This document shows positions 1-9,259 of a stretch of DNA of 64,000 nucleotides, one piece after another; position 1 is the first letter of the stretch; the number at the start of each line of letters is the position of its first letter. Made by a program: the position numbers and the translations under genes. Source of the DNA: Allobosea sp. BK604. Lineage in GTDB: Bacteria; Pseudomonadota; Alphaproteobacteria; Rhizobiales; Beijerinckiaceae. The stretch is from NCBI RefSeq assembly GCF_004341515.1, contig NZ_SLZF01000005.1, positions 310,001 through 374,000 of the forward strand. The letters run 5' to 3'. The notes under the pieces are model-generated. The model was not told the DNA's origin. It was given only the letters and a program-made list of their open reading frames with translations, and did not search any database.

Positions 1-1168
1 GCGTGAGCCCGAAGCCCGCCCATACGGCGGATAGCAGGCCATAGCCGGCTGCGATCGTCACGCTGCCCGCCCAGGCTCCGATGGCGTTGGCGACGTTGAG
101 CGCCGCAAGGTTCATGGCGCCCATGAGCGTGGGCGCCTCCGGCGCGAGGCCGGTCAGGCGAACCTGGATCGTCGGGATAGCGACCATCATCGTCAGGCCG
201 ACGCCGAACAGCGCCGGCATCAGGATCCAGATCTGGCCGCCGCCGGCGGCCAGCACCGCGAGCACGATCAGGGCGCTGCCGAAGCCGACGACCAATCCGC
301 GGGCGGGATAAGCGTCCGCCAGCCTTCCGCCGATCAGGTTGCCGGCGGTCATGCCGACCCCGAACAGCGCGAGCGCGATCGGAATCCAGACCTGATCGAG
401 CCCGGCCGTATCGGTGACGAAGGGGCCGATGAAGGTGTAGACGGCGAAGATGCTGGCGACGCCGAGCGCCGCGACGAGCATCGTGGCCCAGACGGCCGGC
501 TTGCGCAGCGACGCGAGCTCCTGCACCACGGGCCCGCCATGCAGCGCCTCGGTTCGCGGCACCCAGGCCCAAAGGGCAAGGAAGGCCAGCGCGCCAACCC
601 CGGCGATGGTGACATAGGTGTTTCGCCATCCCACGCTCTGGCCGAGGAACGTCGCCAGCGGCGAGCCGATGATCGTCGCGACCGTCAACCCGGTCATGAC
701 CAGGGCAAACGCCTTTCCACCATGACCGGGCCCGACGATATAGGACGCGACCACGGCGCCGGCGCCGAAATACGCCCCTTGCGGCATGCCGCTGACGAAG
801 CGCGCCAGTGCGAACATGCCAAGATCCGAGGCGACGGCCGACAGGACGTTGCCGATGATGAACAGACCCATCAGGCAGAGCAGAAGCGTCCGCCGGTTCA
901 GCCGTGCCGCCACCAGCGTCACCAGGGGAGCGCCGACCACCACGCCAAAGGCATAGGCCGCGATCGCGTTCGTCGCCGTGGGGATATCGATGCCGAGGCT
1001 GGCCGAGAACAGCTGGAGGATGCCCATGCTCGCGAACTCGGACGTGCCGATGCAGAAGCTGCCGAGCGCGAGGGCAAACAGCGTGAAGCCGCGCCTGTGC
1101 CGCTCCGCTTCATCCGTGCAATGCACGGTCACGGCGGCACATTGGCCGCGATAGGCCTTGTCGAGCAT
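1..1168 (-). CDS. MFS transporter, AraJ/YdhP-like exporter (3' end beyond the left edge)
   Basis: An inner-membrane secondary transporter of the major facilitator superfamily, of the small-solute or drug exporter type. About 389 residues are visible and the family is usually 390-410 long, so only the last few residues and the stop are missing. The N-terminal part has the typical opening LGSFCIGTSEFASMGIL, then repeated hydrophobic helices. The loop VAARLNRRTLLL fits the conserved helix 2-3 loop. I chose the ATG at 1168 because GGAGG lies five bases upstream; an in-frame ATG at 1180 overlaps that ribosome site. The gene follows the IorAB/cytochrome genes on the same strand after about 106 bp. 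It may export a substrate or product of that oxidation, but the substrate cannot be read from sequence. Confidence 0.88.
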   Translation of the reverse strand, partial: MLDKAYRGQCAAVTVHCTDEAERHRRGFTLFALALGSFCIGTSEFASMGILQLFSASLGIDIPTATNAIAAYAFGVVVGAPLVTLVAARLNRRTLLLCLMGLFIIGNVLSAVASDLGMFALARFVSGMPQGAYFGAGAVVASYIVGPGHGGKAFALVMTGLTVATIIGSPLATFLGQSVGWRNTYVTIAGVGALAFLALWAWVPRTEALHGGPVVQELASLRKPAVWATMLVAALGVASIFAVYTFIGPFVTDTAGLDQVWIPIALALFGVGMTAGNLIGGRLADAYPARGLVVGFGSALIVLAVLAAGGGQIWILMPALFGVGLTMMVAIPTIQVRLTGLAPEAPTLMGAMNLAALNVANAIGAWAGSVTIAAGYGLLSAVWAGFGLT

Positions 1169-1274
1169 CAGTGCCTCCATTCGCAGTGGCTATGCGGATC
1201 GTGCCGATCGATGCGGAGCAATCCGCGCAAGCATCCTGTCGGCGGACGGAGGCACCCTCGCCTTTGGTGCGTCC

Positions 1275-1907
1275 TCAGCCCGGACAGGGCTGCCCGGCAG
1301 CTCCCCACTGAGCCATGTCCCTGACATGATCCTCGAAGGTTCCGGGTGGCGTTGAGCGGCCTGCCCCGGGCTCCCATGCCCTCGGGATGAATCCGCTCAG
1401 AGATGCATCATGTCTCAGATGCTCGAGCAGGCCGACGGCGTTGCGGCCGCCGTTGCGCTTGGGATCCTTGAGCTGGGCACAGATTTCGGCGCCACTCTTG
1501 CCGTACCAGATGAAGTCGACCGGTGCGAGCTGCCAGTCGATGCCTGCCTGCAGGGGCGCCGGTGCGGGGGGATTGGGCAATGTCGACGTGATATGGCATG
1601 TCGAGCACGGAACGGTCTCGGCTCCGATGCGGCTTTGTCCGCCATGGATGTTCATGCCATGCACCCGCGATTTGCTTTCGCCGGCTGGCGTCCAGATCGG
1701 AACGGCCTTCGCATCGACATGGCAATTGGCGCAGCGCGGATGCGTCACCACCGCCTCGATTCTCGTCCAGGCCTGCAGCCCGTCGGCCCGGCTGACGCTG
1801 CCCGGCGGCAACGCATCCTTCGACTCCTCCTTGGCCAGGACGAAGCCCGTCAGGGCGACGATTGACGAACTGGCCAAGGTGAGCGCGATCAGAGTTGTCC
1901 TTCTCAT
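1275..1907 (-). CDS. Periplasmic diheme cytochrome c partner of the IorAB-type oxidoreductase
   Basis: A 210-residue exported c-type cytochrome. The start MRRTTLIALTLASSSIVAL looks like a Sec signal peptide. Two CxxCH heme sites are visible: CANCH at about 59-63 and CSTCH at about 101-105. The gene follows the molybdenum subunit with only nine bases between them. In this family such a cytochrome takes electrons from the 2Fe-2S subunit and passes them to the respiratory chain. The two hemes and export are seen in the sequence; the electron-acceptor role is inferred from gene order. Confidence 0.85.
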   Translation of the reverse strand: MRRTTLIALTLASSSIVALTGFVLAKEESKDALPPGSVSRADGLQAWTRIEAVVTHPRCANCHVDAKAVPIWTPAGESKSRVHGMNIHGGQSRIGAETVPCSTCHITSTLPNPPAPAPLQAGIDWQLAPVDFIWYGKSGAEICAQLKDPKRNGGRNAVGLLEHLRHDASLSGFIPRAWEPGAGRSTPPGTFEDHVRDMAQWGAAGQPCPG

Positions 1908-1916
1908 GGTCCGCCC

Positions 1917-4175
1917 TCACACGAAATCGATGAACTTGTTGAAAGGCATTTCGCGGATGCGCTTGCCGGTCGCGGCGAAGATGGCATTGGCCAGCGCCGG
2001 TGCCGCAGGTGGGACGGGCGGCTCGCCGATGCCCCTGACCGTGTAGTCGTTCTCCAGGCCGCGCACCTCGATCGCCGGGCACTGGTACATGCGCATGGCC
2101 TCGTGGTGATTGTAGTTGGTCTGCTGCACGGCCCCCTTGGAATAGGTGAGCTCGCAGTTCATGGCGTGGCCGAGGCCCCAGACGACGCCGCCCTGGACGA
2201 GATTCTCGAAATTGACGGGATCGACGATCTTGCCGACATCAGCCGCCACCCAGACCTTGTCGATCCTGATGCCCGCGTCGGTCATCGTCACCTCGACGAT
2301 CTCGGCGACCGCCGTTCCGAACGACTCGACAAATGCGACCCCGCGGCCTTTTCCGTTCCCCAGCGGCCCCTTCCAGTCCGCCATCTCGCCGACGGTTTCG
2401 AGCAGCTTCCGGTAGATCGGAATCTTGCACATCCGGATGCGCGCCATGAGCGGGTCGAGCCCCGCGGCATGGATCAGCTCGTCGATGAAACTCTCGGTAA
2501 AAAACCCGTTGGCGGAGGCCCCGACGGATCGCCAGGTCGTGGACGGCGACAGCCCCTGGATTTCGAAGCTCGTCGCGCGATAGTTGGGAATATCGTAGTA
2601 GACGTTCCAGATGCCGACCGCGAGCTGGCCATCGGGGTCCTTGGTGGGCGCGCCCATCCGCTCCTGGAGTTCCTTGAACGGCGCCGTCGCGGCCACCTGC
2701 AAATCGGCCGCAACGATCTTTCCATCCTTGACACTGCCGCGATACTTGCCCATCGCGATCTGCCTGGGAATATCCTGCCGGAAATCCTCTTCCCGCGAGA
2801 AGATCAGCTTGACCGGTGTCCCGCGCATCTGGTTGGCGATCTCGGCCAGGACCCGGATATTCTCGAATTCGAGGCGATGCCCGAAGCTCCCGCCCATCCA
2901 TTCGTTGTGAAAGGTCACCTGTTCCGGTTTCAGGCCGATGGCCGTCGCAGCGATATACTGCACGGATTGCGGCGTCTGATGGCCGACCCAGATCTCCATG
3001 CCCTTGTCGGTCACGATACCGATGCCGTTGAGCGGCTCCAGCGGCTGATGACCGACATAGGGCGCGCGATATTCCGCCTCGATCAGCGTCCCGTCCTTCA
3101 AGCCGGCGTCGATATTGCCGTCATTGCGCCATTGCTTGGCGAGGAATTGCGGCGTGAAGGACGCGGCCGCGGTTTTCCAGTGGTCGGCCTGCTCGGCCGG
3201 GTACTTGCTCGGCTCCCATACGCAGTCGACAGCTTCGGCGGCCTGCATCGCGTACCAGCTATTCGTCGCGATGACCGCTATACCATTCGATATCCTGAGG
3301 ATCGTCTTGACCCCCGGCATCGTCCGGGCCTTGCTCGCGTCGTAGGACTTGATCGGCTGACCCTTGTTGGGGTTCAGCTTGACGGCCGCGAAGACCATGC
3401 CGTCCATCGCCCGGTCGATCCCGAACTTCATCTCGCCGGTGACTTTCGGGCGGATGTCGAGCCGCTCCATCGGCTTGCCGAGAATTCGCCATTGCGATGG
3501 ATCGCGGAGCTTGTCGACTGAAACCGGCGTGATCTTCGCCGCATCCGCGGACAGCGCGACATAGGGAATTTTCGTCCCGTCCGGCAGGATCACGCTTCCG
3601 GATTGCGTGCGCAGGTTGGCGGCGGGGATGCCGGTGCGCCTGGCTGCAGCCGCCTTGAGCGTTTCGCGCGCGATCGCGCCGGCCATGCGCAGCTTGTCAT
3701 AGGTATCGGGAATCGTACTGGAGCCGCCGGTCATCTGCAGACCGGCCTTTCTCAGCCATTCCAGCGCGGCCGCGCGAGCCTTCTCGGCTTCGGGACTCTG
3801 GTCCGGCGCCATGAACGGCGCAAGCTCGTGGGCAAAGCCGGTATTGAAATAGGCGGGGCTCGGTCCGGCGAAGCGAATCTCGAACTGGTGGGGTTCGAGG
3901 TCCAGCTCCTCGGCGATCATGAGAGGCTGGATGGAACCGACGCCCTGGCCCTTGTCGGCATGCTGGGCAATCAGCGTGATCTTGTCCGGGCTGATCTCGA
4001 CCCAGGGATTGAAGGTGACCGATTGCGGCCCGAGATGCGCCGCCAGCGGGTTCGCCGCGGCAGCAGCTGCCGGCACCTGCTGCGCCCCGGCATATTGCCC
4101 GAAAGCCACGCCTCCGGCGACCGCGACCGACCCGAAAACGAAGCTACGGCGGGACAGGTTTGACATCTCGCCCAT
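1917..4175 (-). CDS. Molybdopterin-binding subunit of an IorB-type (isoquinoline 1-oxidoreductase-like) hydroxylase
   Basis: The large subunit of a xanthine-oxidase-family hydroxylase of about 752 residues, as expected for the IorB single-chain type. The twin-arginine signal SRRSFVFGSVAVAGG shows export of the folded protein. MGGSFGHRLEFEN fits the molybdopterin-cytosine-dinucleotide region. GIGEPPVPPAAPALANA near the C-terminus carries the catalytic glutamate. I chose the ATG at 4175 because GGAGG precedes it by seven bases and the stop of the 2Fe-2S gene lies one base upstream, so the two are translationally coupled; a longer frame to 4232 would overlap the upstream gene. These enzymes hydroxylate aldehydes or N-heterocycles. 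The substrate here is unknown. Confidence 0.9.
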   Translation of the reverse strand: MGEMSNLSRRSFVFGSVAVAGGVAFGQYAGAQQVPAAAAAANPLAAHLGPQSVTFNPWVEISPDKITLIAQHADKGQGVGSIQPLMIAEELDLEPHQFEIRFAGPSPAYFNTGFAHELAPFMAPDQSPEAEKARAAALEWLRKAGLQMTGGSSTIPDTYDKLRMAGAIARETLKAAAARRTGIPAANLRTQSGSVILPDGTKIPYVALSADAAKITPVSVDKLRDPSQWRILGKPMERLDIRPKVTGEMKFGIDRAMDGMVFAAVKLNPNKGQPIKSYDASKARTMPGVKTILRISNGIAVIATNSWYAMQAAEAVDCVWEPSKYPAEQADHWKTAAASFTPQFLAKQWRNDGNIDAGLKDGTLIEAEYRAPYVGHQPLEPLNGIGIVTDKGMEIWVGHQTPQSVQYIAATAIGLKPEQVTFHNEWMGGSFGHRLEFENIRVLAEIANQMRGTPVKLIFSREEDFRQDIPRQIAMGKYRGSVKDGKIVAADLQVAATAPFKELQERMGAPTKDPDGQLAVGIWNVYYDIPNYRATSFEIQGLSPSTTWRSVGASANGFFTESFIDELIHAAGLDPLMARIRMCKIPIYRKLLETVGEMADWKGPLGNGKGRGVAFVESFGTAVAEIVEVTMTDAGIRIDKVWVAADVGKIVDPVNFENLVQGGVVWGLGHAMNCELTYSKGAVQQTNYNHHEAMRMYQCPAIEVRGLENDYTVRGIGEPPVPPAAPALANAIFAATGKRIREMPFNKFIDFV

Positions 4176-4176
4176 G

Positions 4177-4638
4177 TCATTTCCTCCCCATTTTCTCGGC
4201 TGCCGCATGGATCGCGACACGAATGCGCTCATAGGTTCCGCACCGACAGAGGTTTCCGGACATGACCTGGTCGATGTCCTCGTCGGTCGGCTTCGGAATG
4301 GTCTTGAGAAGCGAAATGGCCTGGATGATCTGGCCGGTCTGGCAGTAGCCGCATTGCGGCACCTGATGCTCGATCCAGGCTTCCTGCACAGGGTGCAGCT
4401 TTCCGCCTCCGACCGCCTCGATGGTGGTGATCGCCTTGCCTGCGACGTCAGCGATGCGCGCCTGGCACGAGCGAACGGCCTTTCCGTCGATCTGCACCGT
4501 ACAGGCGCCGCATTGCGCTATGCCGCAGCCATATTTGGGGCTGGTGATGCCAAGTTCGTCGCGCAGAACCCAGAGCAAGGGCATCTCCGGGACGACGTCT
4601 ACTTGATGCTTGATCCCATTGACGGTGAGTTCGAACAT
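4177..4638 (-). CDS. 2Fe-2S subunit of the IorA-type oxidoreductase
   Basis: A 153-residue small subunit of the molybdenum hydroxylase that relays electrons from the molybdenum site to cytochrome c. The N-terminal plant-ferredoxin cluster is [13 protein letters not shown] with a later cysteine in VRSCQARI. The C-terminal helical cluster is given by CGYCQTGQI and CRCGTYERI. No signal peptide is visible, as expected, because the Tat signal on the large subunit carries the complex across. The stop overlaps the ribosome site of the large subunit. Family and role are clear; substrate specificity is not. Confidence 0.92.
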   Translation of the reverse strand: MFELTVNGIKHQVDVVPEMPLLWVLRDELGITSPKYGCGIAQCGACTVQIDGKAVRSCQARIADVAGKAITTIEAVGGGKLHPVQEAWIEHQVPQCGYCQTGQIIQAISLLKTIPKPTDEDIDQVMSGNLCRCGTYERIRVAIHAAAEKMGRK

Positions 4639-4662
4639 GACAACGCTTTCCCTCGGGAGACG

Positions 4663-5124
4663 TTACTGGGCGTGACCACGAACGGAGGCCTTCTGCGGAG
4701 CCGTGCTCTGGCTGATGGCCGCGGCTGCCGCCTCGGCGACGGCAATGTCCTGTTCGACCGACCCGGCGCTGGTGCCGACCGCGCCGACGATCTGGTCGTC
4801 GACCGTCACCGGCAGGCCGCCGCCGAAGATCACGACATTGCCGCCGTTGCTTTGCTCGATCCCGAACAGCGGCGCGCCGGGCTGCGCCAGCTCGGCGAGA
4901 TAATCCGTCGCCTTGTCGAACATGCGCGCAGTCTTGGCCTTGCCGATCGCGAGCTCGATGCTTCCCGCGAGCGCCCCGTCCTGGCGCGTGAAGGCGATCA
5001 GCGCGCCGCCGGCATCGACCACCGCGATATTGTAGGGGATTCCAAGGCTGATTGCCTTGGCCTCGCCGGCCGCGAGCATCTGCTTTGCGTCTGCCAGCGT
5101 CAGTGTATCGAGCGTGCGAGGCAT
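4663..5124 (-). CDS. GlcG/HbpS family (DUF336) protein
   Basis: A 153-residue single-domain protein of the GlcG/HbpS family. Typical signatures are the opening LTLADAKQMLAAGEAKA, the central VVDAGGALIAFTRQDGA and the glycine-rich FGGGLPVTVDDQIVGAVGTSAG. No signal peptide is seen. Members occur beside oxidoreductase and catabolic genes, and some bind heme or small organic ligands; their chemistry is mostly unproven. It is the first gene of the leftward operon, 24 bp ahead of the 2Fe-2S subunit. It may therefore bind the substrate or assist the hydroxylase, which is inference from position. Confidence 0.85.
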   Translation of the reverse strand: MPRTLDTLTLADAKQMLAAGEAKAISLGIPYNIAVVDAGGALIAFTRQDGALAGSIELAIGKAKTARMFDKATDYLAELAQPGAPLFGIEQSNGGNVVIFGGGLPVTVDDQIVGAVGTSAGSVEQDIAVAEAAAAAISQSTAPQKASVRGHAQ

Positions 5125-5538
5125 GCGTCCGCTTTCCCTCGATGCGATTTCCAGCCCGCAACCCGACGTGAACGCACCGAGAGGCAGTCACATATTGCCC
5201 TCAGCAACCGGGTCCGAACTGCACGAATAGTGTCGTGGCGGCCGACCTATGTCCGGGCCGAGCGGCCCCGGCCTTTCCGTCTCGCCTGGCAGCAGAGTTA
5301 GCACCGAGGCGCTCGGGGCTGCGGTTAAAAGATGTAAAATTAAAAACTACCGCGGTGACCGCCCGGGCATTTTGACCTGTGAATGGGGGCGGCGTGGACG
5401 GCAGCGGCGCCCGAGGGCTAGGATCGTAGGGCGAGCGGATGCTGGTCAGAGGCGGTGGTTTGGTGACGAACAGCAGCTCAAGCGGCGCCCGGACGGTCGC
5501 AGCCCTGGCCAAAGCTTTCCGGGCAGGGCGCTAGACCT
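5125..5538. other. Divergent intergenic region, 414 bp
   Basis: This stretch separates the leftward hydroxylase operon from the rightward regulator gene. No convincing coding frame is present. A local AT-rich patch at about 5327-5352 stands out against the GC-rich surroundings and is the most likely promoter zone, but I could not assign -35 and -10 boxes with confidence. The neighbouring large regulator could act here; no clear operator palindrome was recognised. Confidence 0.4.
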
Positions 5539-8370
5539 ATGACAATGACCGGGAGATCAGACGAGGTTCTGTCGTTCGGCTCTTTCGAGCTCATACCGTC
5601 GCGGCGAATCCTGCTCGAGAACGACAAGCCCGTCGGCATTCGCAGCCGCGCCTTCGACATCCTCTGTCTGCTCGTCGAATCCTCCGGGCAGATCCTGAGC
5701 AAGGACGAGCTTCTCGCGCGTGCCTGGCCGAGCACTTTCGTGGCCGAAGCGAATGTTCGCGTCCAGATCAACGAGTTGCGCCGCGTCCTCGGCGATGGAC
5801 GCCATGGCCGCAGATACATCGTCAACCTGCCCAATCGTGGCTACAGCTTCATCGAGACGGTGCACCGCAGGCCGTCTCCCTCGTCCGGGGCCCCTGCTCC
5901 CGCCGTCTATCGGGGCGGCCTCGGCCCTCCTCCGGCATGGCCGGGCAGGATCATCGGGCGGGATCGATCGATCCATGCGCTCGCGAAGCTGATCCAGCAG
6001 CGGCGGATCGTGACCGTCGTCGGCACGGGGGGCGTCGGCAAGACGACGCTGGTCCTCTCCGTGATCGCGCAGATGCGCGAGGGTGCAGACAGGCCTCCCT
6101 GGCAGAAGATCATCTTCGTCGATCTCGCCTCACTCTCCGAGGGGCACGCCGTTCCCGGTGCATTCGCCTCGGCGCTCGGTGTGGTCCTGGCCGGCGGCGA
6201 TCCGCTGTCGAGCATCGTGCACTACCTGCGCGAGGAGGCGTGCCTCCTCGTCATCGACAATTGCGAGCACGTGATCGACCCGGTGGTCGACATCGTCGAG
6301 GCCATTTTGCTCCAGGCGCCCAATGTTTTCATCCTGGCGACGAGCCGGGAGCCGCTGCGCGTCGCCGACGAGTGGGTCTATCGACTGCAGCCTCTCGCCG
6401 CGCCGCCGGTCACGCCGACACTCAGCCTGGATGAGGCGCTGGCCTACCCCGCTGCCGCACTGTTCGTCGAACGCGTCTGCGCCCGGAGCGGCAGCATGGC
6501 CCTCGGCGATAGGGACGGCCGCTTCGTGGCCGAGATCTGCAGGCGCCTGGACGGAATACCCCTTGCGCTGGAACTTGCGGCCGGACGGTTCGAGGCGTTC
6601 GGTGCCCGCGGGCTTGCCGTCGTGCTGGACAATGTTTTCGCGGTGCTGAGCCGCGGCGAGCGCAAGGCTCTGCCGCGGCAGCAGACTCTCCATGCGACGC
6701 TCGACTGGAGCTTCAACTTGCTCACGGCGCGCGAGCGGACGCTCCTGCGCCGGCTCGCCATCTTTTCCAACCGGTTTACCTTGGCTTTCGCCCTGGCAGT
6801 CGCAGCCTGGGACGAGCTGAGCGCCGCGGATGTGACGGAGGGCATCGCCGATCTCGTCTCGCAATCGCTGATCAGCACGGCTCCGGCCACGGAAGACCCC
6901 TGCTTCATCCTGCTGGAGACCACCCGCGCCTATGCCCGCGAGAAGCTCGCAGCCGCGCCCTGCGCGGTCGAGGTCGCCGGAAGGCACGCAAGATTGTGCC
7001 TGGACCTGCTGGCCGAGGTCGATCGGCCAGCCGACGCGGGGCGGGCCGCCGATGAGCAAAGCCTGCTGCCTGACGTACGAGCGGCCTTGAACTGGGCCTT
7101 TTCGCCGAATGGCGACCCGGAATGCGGCGTCTCGCTGACGGTCGCCGCGATTCCTCTCTGGCTGCGCCTTTCGCTGGTCAGCGAATGCCGCGAGCGCGTC
7201 GAGGAAGCGCTCGCACGACATGGCGGCGACGAGGATTCCGGCGACGAAATCGTGCTGAAGCTGCAGACCGCCCGAGGCTGGTCGCTGATGTACAATGCCG
7301 GCACGGCGCGGGAGACGGGCGACGTGTGGAAGGCCGCTCACGGTCTCGCGGAAGAGCTGGACGACAACGACTATCGGCTGCGGTCTCTGTGGGGGCTCTG
7401 GGCAGGCCATATGAAGAGCGCCGCCTTCGAGATGGCGCTCGACAGTGCGTTCCAGTTCAAGAGCGCCGCGAGGCAATCGGCGGATCCGGACGATGTCGCG
7501 ATCGGTGACAGGTTGATTGGAACCTCCCTGCATTTCCTCGGCGACCAGCCCGGCGCGCGCCATCACATCGAGCAGATGCTCGACCGCTACCCGGCGCCAG
7601 GCCATCGCTCCCACATCGCCCGCTACCAGGTCGCCCCACGCATCGCCGCCCTGATGACGCTGTCCCGCGTGCTGTGGCTGCAAGGCTATGCCGGCGCGGC
7701 CACGGACACGGCCGATGCCAGCCTCGCCGAGGCGCGATCCCTCGATCACCGCCTGTCGCTCTGCTACACGCTGGCCCAGTCCGCCTGCCCGATCGCGCTG
7801 CTGAACGGCGATTTCGAGCGGGCGGAACGCCTGATCGAAGAACTGTTCGAGGAAACGGCGCGGCACCGCCTCGATATCTGGCATATCTATGCACAGGCCT
7901 ATCGCGGCCATCTGCAGTTCCTGCAGGGCGAGCCCGAGCGCGGCTTGCCGCTCATGCAGCACGCGGTGGACGAGCTCCGCAGCGCGCGCTTCATGCAGCA
8001 CCACGCGGCGTTCGCTCTCGGCCTGGTCGAGGCGCTCATGTCCACCGGTCAATCAAATGCAGCCAATGCGCTGCTCGACGAGCAGCTTTCGTATCTCGCG
8101 CCCGGCAGCAGCCTGTGGGTGGCGCCTGAGATCCTGCGCCTCAAGGGCGAAATGGCATTACGCCTCGGCGACCAGGTTTCGGGCGAGACGCTCCTGGATG
8201 AATCGCTGATTCTGGCCAGGGAAACTGGCCAGGTGGGGTGGCATATCCGCTCCTGCCTGCAGTCATCCGCTGCCCCGGACGACCGGCTGCGGGCGGTCCG
8301 GCAGATCGTTCCAAGAGCGCTGCTCGGCCAATTCGAAGGCGAGTTGGCGGAGGCGAAACGCCACCCGTGA
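5539..8370 (+). CDS. Winged-helix DNA-binding / STAND-like ATPase transcriptional regulator
   Basis: A 943-residue cytoplasmic regulator. Residues about 10-108 form an OmpR/CadC-type winged helix, ending in the typical GYSFIETVHR. An NTPase domain follows, with Walker A GTGGVGKTT at 162-170 and Walker B LLVIDNCEH at 236-244. TSREPLRVADEWVYRL and LPRQQTLHATLDWSFNLL match the predicted-ATPase class that carries such DNA-binding domains. The C-terminal half is helical and TPR-like, probably the signal sensor. Such proteins are thought to oligomerise on ligand binding and activate nearby genes. It is divergent from the IorAB-type operon, so it is a candidate regulator of it. The ligand is unknown. 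Confidence 0.88.
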   Translation: MTMTGRSDEVLSFGSFELIPSRRILLENDKPVGIRSRAFDILCLLVESSGQILSKDELLARAWPSTFVAEANVRVQINELRRVLGDGRHGRRYIVNLPNRGYSFIETVHRRPSPSSGAPAPAVYRGGLGPPPAWPGRIIGRDRSIHALAKLIQQRRIVTVVGTGGVGKTTLVLSVIAQMREGADRPPWQKIIFVDLASLSEGHAVPGAFASALGVVLAGGDPLSSIVHYLREEACLLVIDNCEHVIDPVVDIVEAILLQAPNVFILATSREPLRVADEWVYRLQPLAAPPVTPTLSLDEALAYPAAALFVERVCARSGSMALGDRDGRFVAEICRRLDGIPLALELAAGRFEAFGARGLAVVLDNVFAVLSRGERKALPRQQTLHATLDWSFNLLTARERTLLRRLAIFSNRFTLAFALAVAAWDELSAADVTEGIADLVSQSLISTAPATEDPCFILLETTRAYAREKLAAAPCAVEVAGRHARLCLDLLAEVDRPADAGRAADEQSLLPDVRAALNWAFSPNGDPECGVSLTVAAIPLWLRLSLVSECRERVEEALARHGGDEDSGDEIVLKLQTARGWSLMYNAGTARETGDVWKAAHGLAEELDDNDYRLRSLWGLWAGHMKSAAFEMALDSAFQFKSAARQSADPDDVAIGDRLIGTSLHFLGDQPGARHHIEQMLDRYPAPGHRSHIARYQVAPRIAALMTLSRVLWLQGYAGAATDTADASLAEARSLDHRLSLCYTLAQSACPIALLNGDFERAERLIEELFEETARHRLDIWHIYAQAYRGHLQFLQGEPERGLPLMQHAVDELRSARFMQHHAAFALGLVEALMSTGQSNAANALLDEQLSYLAPGSSLWVAPEILRLKGEMALRLGDQVSGETLLDESLILARETGQVGWHIRSCLQSSAAPDDRLRAVRQIVPRALLGQFEGELAEAKRHP

Positions 8371-8466
8371 CCTCATCTGCTCGACTGCGGCGAGGACGGC
8401 AGAATGTCGAGACCTCGCGCATCGCTGCCTTCGCCGGCTTCGGCAACAGCCTGAAGTGCGACTACA

Positions 8467-8691
8467 ATGCCGGCACCCGGCGAGGCCGATCCGACCGCGA
8501 CGCTCGCCTTCGCCGGCGCGAACCCGTTCACGGTCTCGGGCCTGCCGATCGCCAGGAACGCGGCGCTGATCGAGGCCGGACTTGATGTCGCGATCAGCAA
8601 GAGCGCGACGCTCGGGGTGTCCTATACCGGACAGCTAGCCAAGGATGCCCAGGACCATGCCTTCAAGGCTAATCTCGCCGTCAGGTTCTGA
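8467..8691 (+). pseudogene. Remnant of an autotransporter outer-membrane beta-barrel C-terminus
   Basis: A 74-residue frame looks like the last strands of an autotransporter barrel. It reads ATLAFAGANPFTVSGLPIAR, then ALIEAGLDVAISKSATLGVS, and ends in the aromatic ...NLAVRF recognised by the BAM machinery. A whole barrel is about 270 residues and must follow a long passenger, but nothing upstream in any frame continues it, because the regulator gene ends at 8370. I therefore read it as a 3' fragment left by deletion. It is probably not translated into a functional protein. The identification rests on remembered family patterns. Confidence 0.6.
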
Positions 8692-8750
8692 TCGCGCAGG
8701 GGCGCGGTCCGAAAGGCGGAGCGCGCAATAGCCGCGCGATAGGCGAGGCG

Positions 8751-9053
8751 ATGGAGGATTTGAGGGAGCGGTACGAGCGGGCCGTCCTCGCGCTGCGCGA
8801 CCGAGCAGCTGAGATGCATCGGTCCGGAGCTTCGGCAGAGACGGTTGCCCGCGCTCTGCATGAGGAGAGACGCCGCCTGGCCGGCATCTTCAAGGAGATG
8901 ACGCCCGAGCCGTTGCGAAGCCGGATCATTGAACGAACGATCCGCGTCTACGGCGACGCCCTGGGGCCGACAATCGACTTCCTGCGAGCCAGGGGAAAAA
9001 CCTGGGAGGAGATCGCAGATGGCGCCACGCGACCGGGTTCTCCGATTTCCTAG
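8751..9053 (+). CDS. Orphan small helical protein, function unknown
   Basis: A 100-residue, charged, mostly helical protein without a signal peptide or membrane segment. The N-terminal half (LRERYERAVLALRDRAAEM) suggests amphipathic helices. The C-terminal half YGDALGPTIDFLRARGK followed by TWEEI looks like a conserved small fold. I recall similar segments at the ends of some polymorphic-toxin or effector proteins, but that is an unverified memory and does not assign a function. The ribosome site is weak (GGCGAGGCG just before the ATG). It lies alone between an autotransporter remnant and a half-copy repeat, so it may itself be a leftover of a larger locus. Confidence 0.55.
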   Translation: MEDLRERYERAVLALRDRAAEMHRSGASAETVARALHEERRRLAGIFKEMTPEPLRSRIIERTIRVYGDALGPTIDFLRARGKTWEEIADGATRPGSPIS

Positions 9054-9196
9054 CCCGGGGGAGCCGCGATGAGAAAGCAGTCGAGAACCTGTCCCTAACC
9101 CGCTGTCATTCCAGGGCATTGCCACGCGTCAGCCGCGCAATCAACGCAGACAAATGCGCTCCGCCCGCCGCCCCGCCCGACAGGCGCCTTGGAGTA

Positions 9197-9250
9197 TTGA
9201 CGCATTGTCTTCACGCGGACCGGCTTCCACTTCGCTCGAACATGCTCTGG
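9197..9250 (+). repeat. Half copy of the ~106 bp RIME-like repeat
   Basis: Only the right half of the repeat is present: the TTGACGCATT segment, the TTCACGCGGACCGG segment, then CACTTCGCTCGAACATGCTC at the outer end. The left half is not found upstream. It lies just downstream of the FAA-hydrolase stop on the opposite strand, ten bases away. Confidence 0.75.
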
Positions 9251-9259
9251 CCGACGCGA

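Noticed and set aside
6130-8052. Long minus-strand frame of 640 codons opposite the winged-helix regulator
   Set aside because: Shadow of the real gene: its translation is rich in Arg, Gly and His with no domain motif, while the plus strand shows Walker and winged-helix motifs.
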